A stretch of 64,000 nt of DNA from Nitrospirae bacterium JdFR-86. Lineage in GTDB: Bacteria > Nitrospirota > Thermodesulfovibrionia > Thermodesulfovibrionales > JdFR-86. The stretch is taken from positions 197,785 through 261,784 of the forward strand of contig MTOV01000015.1 in NCBI GenBank assembly GCA_002011815.1. The letters are read 5' to 3'. Numbering within the stretch: the stretch's first letter is position 1; each line of letters begins with the position of its first letter. The translations under genes were made by a program, and so were the position numbers. Positions 34,528 to 44,341 of this stretch are shown piece by piece. The notes beneath the pieces were generated by a model, which saw only the letters and a program-made list of their open reading frames with translations, searched no databases and was not told the origin of the DNA.

Positions 34528-35884
34528 AGCAGTTGTCATCGGCTTCAAAGAGGCTTTGAAGCTCGCTCTGGTGTGGCTTGTCTTTTCAGCCTTCCTCCTG
34601 GAGCAAAACAGACAAAAACTCATAATCCCGTTTTACTGGGGCGTTTTCCTGACATTTCTTCTTTCGCTGGTTTCGTTTTTTATACATCCTGACCTTTTTG
34701 TCAAGGATGTGTTTGCAAGGCTTATAGGCTATACATTTTTCGTATTCTTCATAGGAAGTGTTGCTGCTCTTTATCAGTCCTCAGGTGTAAGGCTCTTCAG
34801 GTTCAGGCTTAATGATACGATTTTGCGCCCTGTGGTCCTGTTGCTTACGGTCTTTTATTTTCTGCCTGATATTGTCGGGTCATCCCTCTTTATAAGAGAG
34901 CTTTCGCTTATGAAAGAAAGCTACGCACCTGTTTATGTATCGGCATTGACCGGGTTTGTGGTTACTCTTGCGGCTGTGGTAGCTGTAGCCGGAAGATTCA
35001 GGAGGACGTTGGGCAAGTTTTTCGGTATTGCCCAGTTTTTGCTTTTTCTTTCAGTGGTGAAGCTTCTGGGTGGAGGTATTAAAGGGTTTGCAGAGCTGTC
35101 GTTGATTCCGTCTGTAGAACGCGGGGTGATAAAATTCGTCCATGATGTAGTGCACCAGACATTTGTCTTTTTGATGGTGCCTGACCATCCGCTCTTAAGA
35201 GTGACTGTCTGGAATTTTATAGGCATATTATTCAGCTCAAGCTTTGCCTTATGGATTGTGCTGCTTGTCGTTCTTACCCCGCCGGTTATGTTCCTCTACC
35301 GCAGTTTCACTGCACGGATTCCAGAGCCTGAAGGAGTGCTGACAGGAGCAGAAAAAAGAAAAATCAAGGCATCGATAAAAAGGGACAGGCTGAGAAAGGC
35401 GGTGCCTGTAGCCTTCTTTGTCTGCATTATACTTGTCTCATGGTTTTCAGGGAGAGGAGAGCAGGTCTCAAGGTTTTATAACCCGAAACCAAAGCCCGTA
35501 GTCGAAGACAAAGGTGTAGTCATAATCCCTCTTACAGACCCTGCAATGGATCTCATGGATGGAAAACTTCATAAGTTCTCGCTCCTGCGGGGCGAGGACA
35601 CTGTGGTAATTATCGTGATTAAAAAACCGGACGGCAAACTTGCCGTCTGCCTTGATGCCTGCGAGATATGCCCGCCTGAAGGATATGGGCAGATAGAAGA
35701 CAACGTCGTCTGTATTTATTGCAGGACTCCTATACCTATAGAAACCCTTGGACAGAAAGGCGGTTGCAATCCCATACCACTTAAGGCAACGATGACCGAC
35801 AGGGATATAAGAATAGATGTCAGCGAAATAGACAGGTTGTGGCAGGACGTCAGAGCCGGAAAGACAAAAGAAATAGTCAAATGA
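34508..35884 (+). CDS. Membrane protein with C-terminal DUF2318 Fe-S-type domain
   Basis: A 458-aa protein. The first part has several membrane helices; its first helix, VIGFKEALKLALVWLVF, is reminiscent of the Ftr1 REGLE helix but lacks that motif. A further helix occurs near residue 305. The C-terminal domain (about 340-450) contains CLDACEICPPEGYG and CIYCRTPIPIETLGQKGGC, the DUF2318 cysteine pattern. Family members accompany periplasmic iron uptake systems (P19/Ftr1). No P19 or Ftr1 gene is next to it here. Confidence 0.75.
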   Translation: MSLFIVEAVVIGFKEALKLALVWLVFSAFLLEQNRQKLIIPFYWGVFLTFLLSLVSFFIHPDLFVKDVFARLIGYTFFVFFIGSVAALYQSSGVRLFRFRLNDTILRPVVLLLTVFYFLPDIVGSSLFIRELSLMKESYAPVYVSALTGFVVTLAAVVAVAGRFRRTLGKFFGIAQFLLFLSVVKLLGGGIKGFAELSLIPSVERGVIKFVHDVVHQTFVFLMVPDHPLLRVTVWNFIGILFSSSFALWIVLLVVLTPPVMFLYRSFTARIPEPEGVLTGAEKRKIKASIKRDRLRKAVPVAFFVCIILVSWFSGRGEQVSRFYNPKPKPVVEDKGVVIIPLTDPAMDLMDGKLHKFSLLRGEDTVVIIVIKKPDGKLAVCLDACEICPPEGYGQIEDNVVCIYCRTPIPIETLGQKGGCNPIPLKATMTDRDIRIDVSEIDRLWQDVRAGKTKEIVK

Positions 35885-36876
35885 ACAGGATTAGAGCTTT
35901 TATAAGGATTGTCTCGTCAAAGGAGTTTCTCCTCTGGCTCATAGGCGGCTGGATTGTTTATTATGTCACTCTGGCTGTCTGGTCCAAAGAGGCGTTCGCT
36001 ACGTTTGTTGTAAGTTTAGATAACAACCTGCTGGTACAGGTTCTTTTCATAGTCTTCCTGTTAAGTGCGGTTTTAAATCTTATCAGGGCTGGGGTTTCCA
36101 GGTATAAAAGAGGGCGGTGGGCTGTTGCGTTCTGGGTGCTTCTGCCTCTTGGAGTTTTCGTTTTTATGCTCGGTTTTTTCATAAGTGTGAACTTCAGACA
36201 GATGGAACAGTCACTTGTAGGCGAAGGAGATATCGTAAAAACACGCTGGCAGGAAAAGGTTTACACAGTTAGACAGATAGAGTCTGCGCTGAAAGAAGAG
36301 TTGTTTTATATTGACTCTGATACAGGGATATTTCAGTATGAGCCAAGGATTGTGCTTGACGATGGTAAAGAAAGATTTGAAGTTGGGGTTTTCCCACCGA
36401 AGAAGATACATGGGACGTATTATCATATCCTGAATTTTGGTCTGGCACCCGGTGTAAGGCTCTCACAGGGCGAAAAGGTGCTCAGCGAAGGATATATGGC
36501 TCTGAGAATACTTCCGCCTGGTGCTGAGGACAGTTTCGAGATTCCTTTTTACCCATACAGGTTTTCAGTAAGAATCGTCCCTGAAAAGACTGTTGAAAAG
36601 GGGACAGTAAAGGCAAAAACCTATAATCTCAAGTCTCCCCTCTATGAGGTGACTGTCCGCAAGGGCGAAGACATCCTGTTTGCGGGCGTCTCTACCGACG
36701 GCGTGGAGTTTGACGGCTTTACCCTTTCATTCTTTGAGCCTACATACTGGGTGCTCCTTGAGACTGCAAAGAACCCAGGACTTGCCGTAATGGTTTCAGG
36801 CATCTTCCTTATCGCTGCAGGAGTGCCATTGAGAATGCTCCTGATAATCTATAAGATTATTAAAAGGCAGCGGTAG
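35881..36876 (+). CDS. ResB-like membrane protein
   Basis: A 331-aa protein with about four membrane helices: two or three in the first 110 residues and one near residues 300-320. The periplasmic beta-rich middle ends in DGFTLSFFEPTYWVLLETAKNPG, like the ResB component of cytochrome c maturation. No ResC partner is present, so a haem-handling role is uncertain. ATG 35881 overlaps the preceding stop (ATGA); an in-frame start at 35839 would sit inside the upstream gene. Confidence 0.65.
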   Translation: MNRIRAFIRIVSSKEFLLWLIGGWIVYYVTLAVWSKEAFATFVVSLDNNLLVQVLFIVFLLSAVLNLIRAGVSRYKRGRWAVAFWVLLPLGVFVFMLGFFISVNFRQMEQSLVGEGDIVKTRWQEKVYTVRQIESALKEELFYIDSDTGIFQYEPRIVLDDGKERFEVGVFPPKKIHGTYYHILNFGLAPGVRLSQGEKVLSEGYMALRILPPGAEDSFEIPFYPYRFSVRIVPEKTVEKGTVKAKTYNLKSPLYEVTVRKGEDILFAGVSTDGVEFDGFTLSFFEPTYWVLLETAKNPGLAVMVSGIFLIAAGVPLRMLLIIYKIIKRQR

Positions 36877-36941
36877 AGCAGGTGTCAAAAATCCGAAATA
36901 TGTTTTATAATTTCAGCCTGGATTTAAAGAGGCAGGAATAA

Positions 36942-38108
36942 ATGAAACCACGTATCTTTAAAGTAGAGAAGTTTCATGCTGAGATAGTCTCAAAGGCAAC
37001 GATGCTGAAGGTCTTGAAATACCTTGACAGGCAGAAGGTCGAGACCCCGGTGCTGCTTCTTGACGGAGACAAGATAAAAGAGAAGGCATCCCTGATAGGC
37101 TCTAATATCAGAAATTCAAAGGTTTTCTATGCTGTCAAGGCGAACCCTGATATCGAGACCCTGAAGCTTATCGACAGCCTGAACCTTGGCTTTGAGATAG
37201 CGTCCGAAGGAGAGCTGAAAATGCTGTCTCTTATCGGGGTTAAGCCTGAAAGGATTATATCCAGCAATCCTGTGAAATCAGAGAAGTTTCTCAGAATGGC
37301 TGCGTCATACGGTGTAAAATACTTTGCATATGATTCAAAAGAAGAGGTGGATAAGCTTGCTCAAATAGTTCCGGATGCAAATGTGTATATAAGGCTTTCT
37401 GTCCCGAACGAGGGAAGCGAGTGGCCTCTTAGCAGAAAATTCGGTGTTGAACCGGATTACGCCATGACGCTCCTTGCCTATGCCCAGAGCAAGGGGCTTA
37501 ACCCCGTGGGCATCACTTTCCATGTGGGTTCACAATGTGTAAATATATATAACTGGAACACCGCGCTTTATAAAGTAAAGGCACTCTGGGATACGGCAGA
37601 AAAAAACGGTATAAAGATGAATATGCTGAACATCGGCGGAGGTTACCCGATTAAATATACAAAGAACGTAGTCAGCATTGAAGCCATAGAGAAAAACGTG
37701 GATCGTCTTATCCATGAGAACTTTCCTGAGTCTGTGGAGATATTTATTGAACCCGGAAGGGCAATAGTCGGCGATGCCGGAGTGTTCGTCACCTCTGTTA
37801 TAGGCAAGGCGAAGAGGGCTGATGAAAACTGGATTTACATTGATGTAGGTGTCTTCAACGGGCTGATGGAGAGCCTTGGAGGCATAAAATACAGTTATGT
37901 TGTTGAGAGCACAGGGGAGAGAATGCGCAACAAGAAATACACGATTGCAGGACCGAGCTGTGATAGTTTTGATGTCATAGCCAAGGAGGTATCGCTTCCT
38001 GAGCCTCAGGTCGGCAGTCTGATGCTGATACTGTCAAGCGGTGCATATACAATATCTTATGCATCGGAGTTTAACGGCTTCTCAATTCCGAAAACAATCT
38101 TAATATAG
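36942..38108 (+). CDS. Ornithine/lysine-type PLP decarboxylase (alanine-racemase fold)
   Basis: A 388-aa fold-III PLP enzyme. The PLP lysine is in FYAVKANPD; GGGYP and EPGRAIVGDAG bind phosphate; GPSCDSFDV carries the catalytic Cys of eukaryote-type ornithine decarboxylases. The spermidine synthase gene follows after 12 bases, so ornithine decarboxylation to putrescine is the best guess. Lysine or carboxynorspermidine decarboxylation is possible. Confidence 0.82.
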   Translation: MKPRIFKVEKFHAEIVSKATMLKVLKYLDRQKVETPVLLLDGDKIKEKASLIGSNIRNSKVFYAVKANPDIETLKLIDSLNLGFEIASEGELKMLSLIGVKPERIISSNPVKSEKFLRMAASYGVKYFAYDSKEEVDKLAQIVPDANVYIRLSVPNEGSEWPLSRKFGVEPDYAMTLLAYAQSKGLNPVGITFHVGSQCVNIYNWNTALYKVKALWDTAEKNGIKMNMLNIGGGYPIKYTKNVVSIEAIEKNVDRLIHENFPESVEIFIEPGRAIVGDAGVFVTSVIGKAKRADENWIYIDVGVFNGLMESLGGIKYSYVVESTGERMRNKKYTIAGPSCDSFDVIAKEVSLPEPQVGSLMLILSSGAYTISYASEFNGFSIPKTILI

Positions 38109-38120
38109 GTGGAGGAGAAA

Positions 38121-38954
38121 ATGATCAAGTTTTTTGAAAATGCTCCGTTTGTAGCAGTGGAGTACGGCTACGAAGTGGAAAAAATTCTCTACAAGGGGAA
38201 GAGCAAGTTTCAGGAAATCATGGTTTTTGAAAACCCTTATTTTGGCAGGATGCTTATACTTGACGGAGTCGTCCAGTTGACAGAGAGGGATGAGTTTTTC
38301 TATCACGAGATGCTTACCCATGTGCCGATGCATGCCCATCCTGAGCCCAAAAAGGTCGTGGTCGTGGGCGGAGGCGACGGCGGAACAGTCAGAGAAGTAC
38401 TGAAACACAAGTCCGTTGAGAAAGTGTATTTTATAGAAATCGACGAAGAGGTAATTAATATATCAAAACAGTTTTTCCCTACACTGTCCTGTTCTATAGA
38501 CGACCCGCGTGTAGAGATTAAAAACATGGACGGAGCAGAGTTTATCAAAAAGGCTTCGGGAATAGACATCGTTATTGTGGATTCGACAGACCCAATAGGG
38601 TTTGCAAGAAGCCTTTATTCAGAGGAATTTTTTAAATCCGTAAGCAATGCCCTTACAGATGAAGGCATGTGCGTTATACAGTCGGAATCCCTCCTTCTTC
38701 ACCCTGATGTGGTAGGTGAAGTCCAGCATACTATTAAAAGTGCTTTTCCTGTAGTGGATGTTTATACTGCCCCGATTGCCACATACCCGGGCAACTGGTG
38801 GACATTCTCAATAGGTTCAAAGAAACTGGACCCGCGGCAGATGCGGCGCAAGTGCGAACTCGATACCAAATACTACAGTGATGAGATTCATCAGTATGCA
38901 TTTGTGCCAAAAGGCTTGTATGAGAAACTCATGCAGGGAAAGCTCAAATGGTAA
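38121..38954 (+). CDS. speE: Spermidine synthase
   Basis: A 277-aa aminopropyltransferase making spermidine from putrescine and decarboxylated SAM. VVVVGGGDGGTVREVLKH is the SAM-binding motif, IEIDEEVI and IVDSTDPIG are active-site segments. ATG 38121 follows GGAGGAG. Paired with the upstream decarboxylase gene. No SAM decarboxylase is in the window. Confidence 0.93.
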   Translation: MIKFFENAPFVAVEYGYEVEKILYKGKSKFQEIMVFENPYFGRMLILDGVVQLTERDEFFYHEMLTHVPMHAHPEPKKVVVVGGGDGGTVREVLKHKSVEKVYFIEIDEEVINISKQFFPTLSCSIDDPRVEIKNMDGAEFIKKASGIDIVIVDSTDPIGFARSLYSEEFFKSVSNALTDEGMCVIQSESLLLHPDVVGEVQHTIKSAFPVVDVYTAPIATYPGNWWTFSIGSKKLDPRQMRRKCELDTKYYSDEIHQYAFVPKGLYEKLMQGKLKW

Positions 38955-39024
38955 GGGTTTGATAGTCTGTTTTTGCCTGCCGAGGCGGTTTTTCCTGTTG
39001 CCGCCAGAGGGTGATTATGTCCCC

Positions 39025-39084
39025 TTGACACAAGTGTAAAGCAAGTGCTAAATTATTTTAGCACTCTAACCGTTAGAGTGCTAA
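39025..39084 (+). promoter_or_regulatory. CIRCE operator and heat-shock promoter
   Basis: TTGACA (39025-39030) and TAAATT (39049-39054, 18-base spacer) form a housekeeping promoter. Directly after it lies a perfect CIRCE inverted repeat TTAGCACTC-N9-GAGTGCTAA (39058-39084), the HrcA binding site. It predicts autoregulated, heat-inducible expression of hrcA-grpE-dnaK-dnaJ. Confidence 0.97.
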
Positions 39085-39093
39085 AAGAGGAGT

Positions 39094-40113
39094 ATGCTTA
39101 GCGAACGAAACAGGAAAGTCCTGTGTGCAGTTGTCCAGAGCTATATTAACAAACCTGACCCTGTGGGCTCAAGGTTTGTTACCAAGAAGTATGCGTTTAA
39201 TCTTTCTCCTGCGACCATAAGGAACATAATGGCTGACCTTGAGGAAATGGGTTTCCTGAGTCAGCCACATACTTCTGCAGGAAGGATTCCTACGGACAAA
39301 GGATACAGGTTCTATGTGGATTCCCTGTGCAGGGAAAAGCCTACCGTGGATGCTAAATTCAGCAATATTCTCAAAAGCAAGTTGGAGTCGATTAAAAGTG
39401 ATATATACACTCTGCTTAAAGAGGCAACAGAGACCCTTGCTGCAATGTCTCATTATCTCGTGTTTGCTGTTCCTCTTAAGACCGACAGTACGACTCTTAA
39501 CAGGATTCAGCTGTTCCGCTACAGGAACAAGCAGACGGTGGCAGTGCTTCTTACCAATGAAGGGCTGGTAAGAAGCAAGATGCTTGACACGAACTTCGGG
39601 CTTTCGCAGAAAGACCTTAACAGAATTTCCGATTACCTGAACTCTGAATTCTCCGGCTGCACGATAGATGAGATTCGCTCTGCACTGATAAAACAAATGT
39701 CGAAAGAAAAGGCTTTATGTGATATCCTTATATCTAAGGCTATAGCTATATGCAAGGAAGCGTTGTTCTTCCCGAGCACGGATTTGATTGTATCCGGATT
39801 CTCGGAGCTCATTGGACTGCCTGATTTTTCAGGCAGGATAAAGGAGATTGCCAAGGCTATAGAAGACAAACATACGATTCTGAAGCTTCTTGACAGGCTG
39901 TCAGCCAGTACTGACGGAGTGAAGGTTGTGATAGGTTCTGAAAATCCAATGGAAGAGTTGAAAAAGCTGAGCATAGTAATGGCTACGTATAAGCAGGGAG
40001 ACAGGTCTTTGGGCAGCGTAGGCGTTATCGGACCTACGAGAATGGATTACTCAAAGACTATACCTATGGTCGAGCTGACGGCCAAGTCCATAAGTGCGGT
40101 AATCTCAAGATAA
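39094..40113 (+). CDS. hrcA: Heat-inducible transcription repressor HrcA
   Basis: A 339-aa repressor. The N-terminal winged helix (residues about 1-75) includes YINKPDPVGSRFVTKKY and SPATIRNIMADLEEMGFLSQPHTSAGRIPTD-type segments typical of HrcA. The C-terminal part ends GVIGPTRMDYSKTIPMVE. It binds the CIRCE site just upstream of its own start. GAGGAG precedes ATG. Confidence 0.96.
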   Translation: MLSERNRKVLCAVVQSYINKPDPVGSRFVTKKYAFNLSPATIRNIMADLEEMGFLSQPHTSAGRIPTDKGYRFYVDSLCREKPTVDAKFSNILKSKLESIKSDIYTLLKEATETLAAMSHYLVFAVPLKTDSTTLNRIQLFRYRNKQTVAVLLTNEGLVRSKMLDTNFGLSQKDLNRISDYLNSEFSGCTIDEIRSALIKQMSKEKALCDILISKAIAICKEALFFPSTDLIVSGFSELIGLPDFSGRIKEIAKAIEDKHTILKLLDRLSASTDGVKVVIGSENPMEELKKLSIVMATYKQGDRSLGSVGVIGPTRMDYSKTIPMVELTAKSISAVISR

Positions 40114-40130
40114 GTTTAAGGAGAAGAACC

Positions 40131-40802
40131 TTGGAAGACAACAGAGAAGAGGTTTTTGAAATAGAGGAACAAGAGGCTGAAGAGGCAAGTAAAAACCTTG
40201 AGGAGCTGGTTGCAGGGGTAGGGAAGTCTGCCGAGGAAGGAGAACAACCGGCTCCAGAAGAGAAAAAAGAAGAGAAAGAGGAGGGAAAGCCTCCAGAGCA
40301 GGAGATTGCTGAGCTTAATGAGAAGTATCTCAGACTTTATGCTGACTTTGAAAACTACCGGAAGAGGGTAGCAAAAGACAAGGAGGAACTCGTAAAGTAT
40401 GCAAACGAGTCACTCCTTTATGAGCTGCTGCCTTCTCTGGATAACCTTGAAATAGCCTTAAAGCATGCAGACAAGGAAACATCCAAGGGTCTTATAGAAG
40501 GCGTTGAGATTACCTTAAGGGAACTTTACAGAACGCTTGAGAAATTCGGACTTAAGCCTATAGAAGCACTTGGCAAACCTTTTGACCCTGAATTCCACCA
40601 TGCAATGTCGCAGGTTGAAAGGGACGATGTCGAGGAAAAGACAGTTGTAGAGGAGTTCAGGAAAGGGTATATGTATAGGGATAAGGTTCTCAGAGCGTCG
40701 CTTGTAGCTGTCTCGCAGAAGCCGCAGGAGAAGAAAGAAGAGACTGAAGCGCAGGAGACAGAGGAAATAGAAATAAATAACAGTAATGCAAAGGAGGAGT
40801 GA
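40131..40802 (+). CDS. grpE: Nucleotide exchange factor GrpE
   Basis: A 223-aa DnaK cochaperone. An acidic disordered N-terminus (about 1-60) precedes the long helix with RLYADFENYRKRVAKDKEEL and the beta domain with PFDPEFHHAMSQVE and GYMYRDKVLRASLVAVS. The start is a TTG preceded by AAGGAGAAG, 17 bases after hrcA. The C-terminus is also Glu/Lys-rich. dnaK follows after 3 bases. Confidence 0.95.
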   Translation: MEDNREEVFEIEEQEAEEASKNLEELVAGVGKSAEEGEQPAPEEKKEEKEEGKPPEQEIAELNEKYLRLYADFENYRKRVAKDKEELVKYANESLLYELLPSLDNLEIALKHADKETSKGLIEGVEITLRELYRTLEKFGLKPIEALGKPFDPEFHHAMSQVERDDVEEKTVVEEFRKGYMYRDKVLRASLVAVSQKPQEKKEETEAQETEEIEINNSNAKEE

Positions 40803-40805
40803 TAG

Positions 40806-42722
40806 ATGGGCAAAGCTATTGGAATAGACCTTGGTACTACGAACTCGGTTGTAGCTGTTGTGCAGGGAGGAGAACCTGTTGTCATTCCGAATCAGGAGGG
40901 CAGCAGAACTACTCCATCAGTGGTGGCTTTTACTGAAAAAGGTGAAAGACTCGTTGGACAGATTGCAAAAAGGCAGGCGATAACCAATCCGGAAAATACG
41001 GTGTTTTCGATAAAAAGGCTTATGGGCAGGAAGTATAACTCTCCGGAGGTGGAGCATGCAAAAAAGCGTCTGCCTTATAAGATAGTTGAAGCTCCTAATG
41101 GCGATGCGCACGTGGAGATAAGAGGAAAAAGGTATTCTCCACCTGAAATATCAGCAATGATACTGCAGAAGCTCAAGCAGGCGGCTGAGGACTATCTCGG
41201 TGAGTCGGTTACAGACGCTGTTATTACAGTGCCCGCTTATTTCGATGACAGCCAGAGACAGGCTACAAAGGACGCAGGAAGAATTGCAGGTCTTAATGTC
41301 CTGAGGATAATAAACGAGCCTACGGCTGCCTCTCTGGCCTATGGAATGGACAAGAAAAAAGAAGAGAAAATCGCTGTTTATGACCTTGGAGGCGGAACAT
41401 TCGATATCTCCATACTGGAGATAGGAGAAGGAGTTATAGAAGTAAAGGCAACTAACGGTGATACTTATCTCGGCGGTGACGATTTCGACCTCAGGATAAT
41501 TGACTGGATGGTCGAGGAGTTTAAACAGGAGCAGGGTATAGACCTTAAGCAGGACAAGATGGCGCTTCAGAGGCTTAAGGAGGCTGCCGAGAGGGCAAAA
41601 GTAGAGCTTTCAACAGCGATGGAGACAGAGATAAATCTTCCGTTCATAACTGCGGATGCTACAGGTCCAAAGCATCTGCTTATGAAGCTTACAAGGGCGA
41701 AGTTCGAGCAGCTTGTCTCTGACCTTGTGGAACGCTCCATCGGACCGTGCAAGGATGCCCTTCGTGACGCTTCGCTTTCTACCAGTGACGTGGATGAGGT
41801 CTTGCTTGTCGGCGGACAGACAAGAACCCCTAAGGTTGTGCAGACAGTGCAGAATTTCTTTGGCAAGGAGCCTAATAAGTCAGTGAACCCTGATGAGGTT
41901 GTTGCCGTAGGTGCTGCAATACAGGCAGCGGTTCTTAAGGGTGAAGTCAAGGAAGTGCTCCTGCTTGATGTTACACCGCTTTCCCTCGGTATAGAGACTC
42001 TTGGCGGTATATTTACAAAGATAATCGAGAGAAATACGACTATACCGACAAGGAAAAGCCAGATATTCTCTACTGCTACTGACAATCAGCCTGCGGTTAC
42101 CATTAAAGTGTATCAGGGCGAAAGAGAAATGGCGGCTGACAACAAGCTTCTGGGCATATTTGAGCTTGTCGGCATACCTCCGGCTCCAAGAGGTGTTCCG
42201 CAGATAGAGGTCTCTTTTGACATAGATGCAAACGGCATTCTGCATGTGTCTGCTAAAGACCTCGGAACCGGCAAAGAACAGTCCATAAAGATAACTGCTT
42301 CAAGCGGTCTGTCCGAGGAAGAAGTCCAGAGAATGATGAGGGATGCAGAAGCACATGCAGAAGAGGACAGGAGAAAGAAACAGCTTGCAGAAGCCAGAAA
42401 CGAGGCGGATACCCTTGTTTATACGGTTGAAAAATCCCTTACGGATTATGGTGACAAACTCACAGAGGCTGAAAAGAAAGAGATACAGGATGCCCTTGAG
42501 GAGTGCAAGAGACTGAAAGATACAACCTCTGATGCCTCTGAACTGAAGGCTGCTATAGAAAGGCTTGCAAAGGCATCCCACAAGATGGCAGAGCATATAT
42601 ACAAAGAGGCGGCAGCAGCACAGCAGCAGCAAGCCGCAGCACAGGGCGAAGAAAAACCCGGCGCTGAAGAGGAAAAGGTCGTTGAAGCAGAATTTGAAGA
42701 GGTGGACAAAAAAGACAACTAA
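40806..42722 (+). CDS. dnaK: Molecular chaperone DnaK (Hsp70)
   Basis: A 638-aa Hsp70. It begins [16 protein letters not shown], with [15 protein letters not shown], the [12 protein letters not shown] nucleotide-binding segment and [14 protein letters not shown] at the interdomain linker. The substrate domain ends in a Gln/Ala- and Glu-rich tail ([10 protein letters not shown]). Normal length. It lies between grpE and dnaJ under CIRCE control. Confidence 0.98.
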   Translation: MGKAIGIDLGTTNSVVAVVQGGEPVVIPNQEGSRTTPSVVAFTEKGERLVGQIAKRQAITNPENTVFSIKRLMGRKYNSPEVEHAKKRLPYKIVEAPNGDAHVEIRGKRYSPPEISAMILQKLKQAAEDYLGESVTDAVITVPAYFDDSQRQATKDAGRIAGLNVLRIINEPTAASLAYGMDKKKEEKIAVYDLGGGTFDISILEIGEGVIEVKATNGDTYLGGDDFDLRIIDWMVEEFKQEQGIDLKQDKMALQRLKEAAERAKVELSTAMETEINLPFITADATGPKHLLMKLTRAKFEQLVSDLVERSIGPCKDALRDASLSTSDVDEVLLVGGQTRTPKVVQTVQNFFGKEPNKSVNPDEVVAVGAAIQAAVLKGEVKEVLLLDVTPLSLGIETLGGIFTKIIERNTTIPTRKSQIFSTATDNQPAVTIKVYQGEREMAADNKLLGIFELVGIPPAPRGVPQIEVSFDIDANGILHVSAKDLGTGKEQSIKITASSGLSEEEVQRMMRDAEAHAEEDRRKKQLAEARNEADTLVYTVEKSLTDYGDKLTEAEKKEIQDALEECKRLKDTTSDASELKAAIERLAKASHKMAEHIYKEAAAAQQQQAAAQGEEKPGAEEEKVVEAEFEEVDKKDN

Positions 42723-42743
42723 ACAATACAATAACAGGAGGCA

Positions 42744-43838
42744 ATGAAGGATTATTATCAGATACTTGGCGTAGATAGAAATGCCACAGAGGCAGAGATA
42801 AAAAAGGCATTCAGAAAACTTGCCCTCGAGTGTCATCCTGACCGGAATCCAAGCAAAGAGGCTGAAGAGAGATTCAAGGAGATAAACGAAGCGTATTCCT
42901 GTCTTATAGACCCTGAAAAAAGGGCACAGTATGACCGGTATGGTACGGCTGAAGGCGTGGGCGTAGGTGCCGGCTTCAGCCAGTTTACAGGCGGCTTCAG
43001 TGATATATTCGAGGATATATTCGGAGACTTCTTCAGTGCGTTTACAGGGCGAAGGGCTACACGGCCTGTAAAGGGCAGTGACCTGAGATATGACCTTGAG
43101 ATAACGCTTGAAGAGTCTGCCTTTGGTACGGAAAAGACAATCGAAATACTGAGGTGGGAGGATTGCACTGCATGTGGTGGGACAGGCTCAAGGTCAAAGA
43201 TGCCCAGCATGTGCCCTGATTGCAGGGGCTCAGGACAGATAAGGTTTCAGCAAGGGTTCTTCAGTGTATCCAAAACCTGTTCACGTTGCAAGGGCTACGG
43301 TAAGGTCATTTTAGACCCCTGCTCGGTATGTAAAGGTGAGGGGAAAACAAAGATACCGAGAAAAATACACGTTAAGGTTCCACCAGGTGTTGATGTGGGT
43401 TCAAGACTGAAAATGTCACGTGAGGGTGAGCCAGGACTATATGGTGGTCCACCAGGCGACCTTTATATAGTAATAAATATTAAACCGCATGAGTTCTTCA
43501 GAAGAGAAGGCACTGATATCTACTGCGATATAAACGTGACATTTCCTCAGGCAGTTCTTGGTGCAGAAGTAGAGGTGCCTACTCTTAACGGAGTGCGTAA
43601 ACTGAAGATACCGCCTGGAACTCAGCCTGGCACAACCTTTCGCCTGAAGAACGAGGGAATCCCCAGACTCGGAAGCCGCATGAAAGGCGACCAGATAGTA
43701 ACCGTTAATGTGGTCATCCCCAAGCACGTAAACCAGAGACAGAGGGAATTAATCGAGGAGCTCGCAAGAATAAGCGGGGATGAAAACCATATGAGCCTGA
43801 AAGACAGGCTTAAAAACATCTTTGCAGGGACAGCATGA
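42744..43838 (+). CDS. dnaJ: Chaperone DnaJ
   Basis: A 364-aa type I Hsp40. The J domain contains the HPD tripeptide (CHPDRNP), a G/F-rich region follows, then four zinc-binding CXXCXGXG repeats ([32 protein letters not shown]) and C-terminal substrate domains. An AGGAGGC site precedes ATG. Its stop overlaps the DUF4388 gene start by 4 bases. Confidence 0.96.
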   Translation: MKDYYQILGVDRNATEAEIKKAFRKLALECHPDRNPSKEAEERFKEINEAYSCLIDPEKRAQYDRYGTAEGVGVGAGFSQFTGGFSDIFEDIFGDFFSAFTGRRATRPVKGSDLRYDLEITLEESAFGTEKTIEILRWEDCTACGGTGSRSKMPSMCPDCRGSGQIRFQQGFFSVSKTCSRCKGYGKVILDPCSVCKGEGKTKIPRKIHVKVPPGVDVGSRLKMSREGEPGLYGGPPGDLYIVINIKPHEFFRREGTDIYCDINVTFPQAVLGAEVEVPTLNGVRKLKIPPGTQPGTTFRLKNEGIPRLGSRMKGDQIVTVNVVIPKHVNQRQRELIEELARISGDENHMSLKDRLKNIFAGTA

Positions 43839-44341
43839 AAGGCATAAAAGGTCAGCTTAGTTCCCTCCCGTTGACCGACCTGATGCAATGGATAGAAATG
43901 AATAAAAAAACAGGTGTCCTGTTTGTCTCAAAGGACGATTCAAGTAAGTGCTTTTGCTTTGAGGATGGAAGACTCCTTCTGGCTGCTTCAAAAAGCGAAG
44001 GCAAAAGGTTCGGAGATTTGTTGACAAAAGAAGGGTATATAAGCTACGACGAGCTTGAAAAAGCCATTTCTGAAAGCAGGAAAGAGAAGACCTCGTTCAT
44101 AGGCTATCTGACTGAGAATAAGATAGTTCCCAAAGAGTTTGTAACTGCAGCCTTACAGCAACTTGCAGAGGAAAATATTACTGAGATTCTTGGGTGGCAG
44201 GACGGCTATTTCGAGTTTGTGGAGGAGCTTCCGAAAGTTATTGCCGAAAGTCCGGTACAGCTCAGTGCAAGCTTCCTCGTCTTTGAGTCCGTAAGAAAAC
44301 ACGATGAACTCTTAAGACAGAGGAGCCAGTCAGAGGCTTGA
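43835..44341 (+). CDS. DUF4388 domain protein
   Basis: A 168-aa soluble protein. It begins [21 protein letters not shown] and continues [21 protein letters not shown], matching the DUF4388 (PATAN-like) domain that often accompanies signalling and motility proteins. The remainder is helical. It is coupled to dnaJ (ATGA overlap) and to rsmE (TGATG overlap), so it is co-expressed with the heat-shock operon; its function is unknown. Confidence 0.75.
   Translation: MKGIKGQLSSLPLTDLMQWIEMNKKTGVLFVSKDDSSKCFCFEDGRLLLAASKSEGKRFGDLLTKEGYISYDELEKAISESRKEKTSFIGYLTENKIVPKEFVTAALQQLAEENITEILGWQDGYFEFVEELPKVIAESPVQLSASFLVFESVRKHDELLRQRSQSEA

Noticed and set aside
36942-38108. Second diaminopimelate decarboxylase
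   Set aside because: The GPSCDSFD motif and adjacent spermidine synthase favour an ornithine-type decarboxylase; the true lysA is at 62616-63866.
38976-38995. Terminator after speE
   Set aside because: Only a 4-bp stem with a G-T pair precedes the T-run, which is too weak to support.
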